Positions 63,175 to 64,000 of a stretch of DNA of 64,000 nucleotides are shown one piece after another. A program made the translations under genes and the position numbers. The stretch is from Natrinema sp. SYSU A 869 (lineage in GTDB: Archaea > Halobacteriota > Halobacteria > Halobacteriales > Natrialbaceae): contig NZ_CP082249.1 of NCBI RefSeq assembly GCF_019879105.1, forward strand, positions 930,001 through 994,000, read 5' to 3'. Each line of letters starts with the position of its first letter. Position 1 is the first letter of the stretch. The notes beneath the pieces are model-generated. The model did not search any database. It had not been told where the DNA came from and saw nothing but the letters and a program-made list of their open reading frames with translations.

Positions 63175-64000
63175 CTACGACGTCCACTCCTCGAACGAGC
63201 GGTAGATCCCCTTCGAGAGGTAGCGTTCGCTCGAGTCCGGAAAGAGCGTCACGACCGTCTCGTGGGGAACGTCGAGATCGCCGCCCTCGATCTCGCGAGC
63301 GACTCGTTTCGCGGCCACGCTCGCGGCACCCGCGCTCGAGGCGACCAGATGGCCCTCTTCGCGAGCGAGGCGTTTGAGTTCGTCGTGGGCGTTGCGATCC
63401 GGGATGGCGTCGACGTCGTCGACCAGATCGGGCTCGAACAGTTCGTTGGTCGCGGTGTCGTGGGTGCCGATCCCTTCGGTCTTGTACTCGTCTTCGGCGC
63501 GGTCCTCACCGAGAAGTTCGCCGTAGACGGACCCCTCGGGTTCGACGGCGACGATGTGGGTCTCGGGATCCTGCTCGAGGGCGTAGCGAGCGATTCCCAT
63601 GAGGGTGCCGGCGGTGCCACAGCCGGCGACGACCGCTCCCACCCGTCCGTCCAGCGCGTCGAAGATTTCGGGGGCCGTCGTCTCGTAGTGCGCCTCGGTG
63701 TTGAGCGGATTCGAGAACTGCTGTGGGACGGCTGCGTTGTCGAGTTCCGCTGCGAGCTCGTGAGCGCGGTCGATCGCACGCTCCATTCCGTCTTCCGTCG
63801 GCGTGTTGATGACCTCCCCGCCCAGTGCCGCCATCAACTGCTGTTTCTCCACGCTGAACCGCTCGGGAACGACGAAGATCGCGTCCAGTCCCAGTTGTTC
63901 GGCCGCGATTGCCAGCCCGATGCCCGTGTTGCCAGCCGTCGGCTCGATGATCGTCCCGTCCGGCGAGACGTCGCCGCGCTCGAGCATCCGCTCAAGCATG
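63175..64000 (-). CDS. cysK: Cysteine synthase/PLP-dependent beta-elimination enzyme (N-terminus beyond window)
   Basis: The C-terminal 275 residues of a fold-type II PLP enzyme; the start lies past the window edge. IIEPTAGNTGIGLAIAAEQL contains the TSGNT-like PLP-phosphate/substrate loop. FSNPLNTEAHYETTAPEIFD and VVAGCGTAGTLMGIARYALE give the substrate- and PLP-phosphate-binding GxGTxG motif. HLVASSAGAASVAAKRVARE carries the pyridine-N serine. It fits CysK/O-acetylserine sulfhydrylase or cystathionine beta-synthase-like enzymes. The final segment SSERYLSKGIYRSFEEWTS is typical of CysK. Convergent with the CoA-binding protein. Confidence 0.9.
   Translation of the reverse strand, partial: MLERMLERGDVSPDGTIIEPTAGNTGIGLAIAAEQLGLDAIFVVPERFSVEKQQLMAALGGEVINTPTEDGMERAIDRAHELAAELDNAAVPQQFSNPLNTEAHYETTAPEIFDALDGRVGAVVAGCGTAGTLMGIARYALEQDPETHIVAVEPEGSVYGELLGEDRAEDEYKTEGIGTHDTATNELFEPDLVDDVDAIPDRNAHDELKRLAREEGHLVASSAGAASVAAKRVAREIEGGDLDVPHETVVTLFPDSSERYLSKGIYRSFEEWTS

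Overview
The window is a contiguous piece of a haloarchaeal (class Halobacteria) chromosome or large replicon. The proteins are strongly acidic, GC is high (about 65% by eye), and many genes lack a Shine-Dalgarno sequence but have a TATA-like box about 27-30 nt before the start codon, as expected for leaderless archaeal transcripts. The gene set (Bat-type regulators, DUF4212/acetate symporter, split cobalamin loci with DUF3209, digeranylgeranylglyceryl-phosphate synthase, PHA enzymes) fits a Natrialbaceae-type organism such as Haloterrigena or Natrinema, but the genus cannot be fixed from the sequence alone.

Layout. 1-8.0 kb: assorted metabolic genes (metallo-beta-lactamase fold hydrolase, two cupins, acyl-CoA ligase, tRNA methyltransferase Trm56, and a low-GC Tat/PQQ beta-propeller lipoprotein). 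8.1-18.5 kb: an acetate module with an acetate-type symporter and its small DUF4212 subunit, two paralogous acetyl-CoA synthetases flanking a Bat-like regulator with an N-terminal tyrosine-recombinase-like domain, and three UspA proteins. 18.6-18.9 kb: a dense array of short hairpins. 19.0-22.3 kb: a tungstate/molybdate ABC operon (tupABC-like) ending in a ModE/TOBE regulator. 22.4-26.4 kb: a small broken gene and four hyperacidic proteins, two of which share a glycine-zipper segment; I do not recognise this cassette. 26.5-36.2 kb: the main cobalamin operon, transcribed leftward: cbiT-cbiL-cbiF-cbiG-cbiH2-cbiH1-ferredoxin-LAGLIDADG-like protein-cbiX-DUF3209-beta-propeller. 36.3-44.2 kb: an SDR reductase, a glycosyltransferase interrupted by a stop codon, cbiA, an FMN reductase/quinone oxidoreductase pair, an ArsR-like zinc-ribbon regulator and small proteins. 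44.3-52.0 kb: second cobalamin operon (cobN-cbiC-cbiE) with a divergent chelatase AAA/vWA subunit. 52-64 kb: xanthine/uracil permease, hydrolase, PhaJ-like hydratase, a second Tat beta-propeller, an Mrr-like nuclease, tRNA-Arg, a UbiA lipid prenyltransferase, a RecA-like ATPase, a CoA-binding protein and a truncated cysteine synthase.

How the genes work together. The two cobalamin operons plus cbiA cover most corrin-ring steps after sirohydrochlorin/precorrin-2. They include both a CbiX-type chelatase and a CobN-type chelatase with a partner subunit; cbiD and a CbiJ/CobK reductase are not visible here. The acetate block pairs uptake with activation and a local regulator.

Most notable observations: (i) related palindromic elements sit in frame in the C-terminal tails of adjacent cbiL and cbiT; (ii) a hairpin array has conserved flanks and co-varying stems; (iii) an undescribed acidic glycine-zipper cassette lies behind the cobalamin operon; (iv) a probable domesticated LAGLIDADG fold lies inside that operon. 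At least six reading frames appear broken by the loss of one base in a short homopolymer, which looks more like sequence error than biology and should be kept in mind when reading the pseudogene calls.
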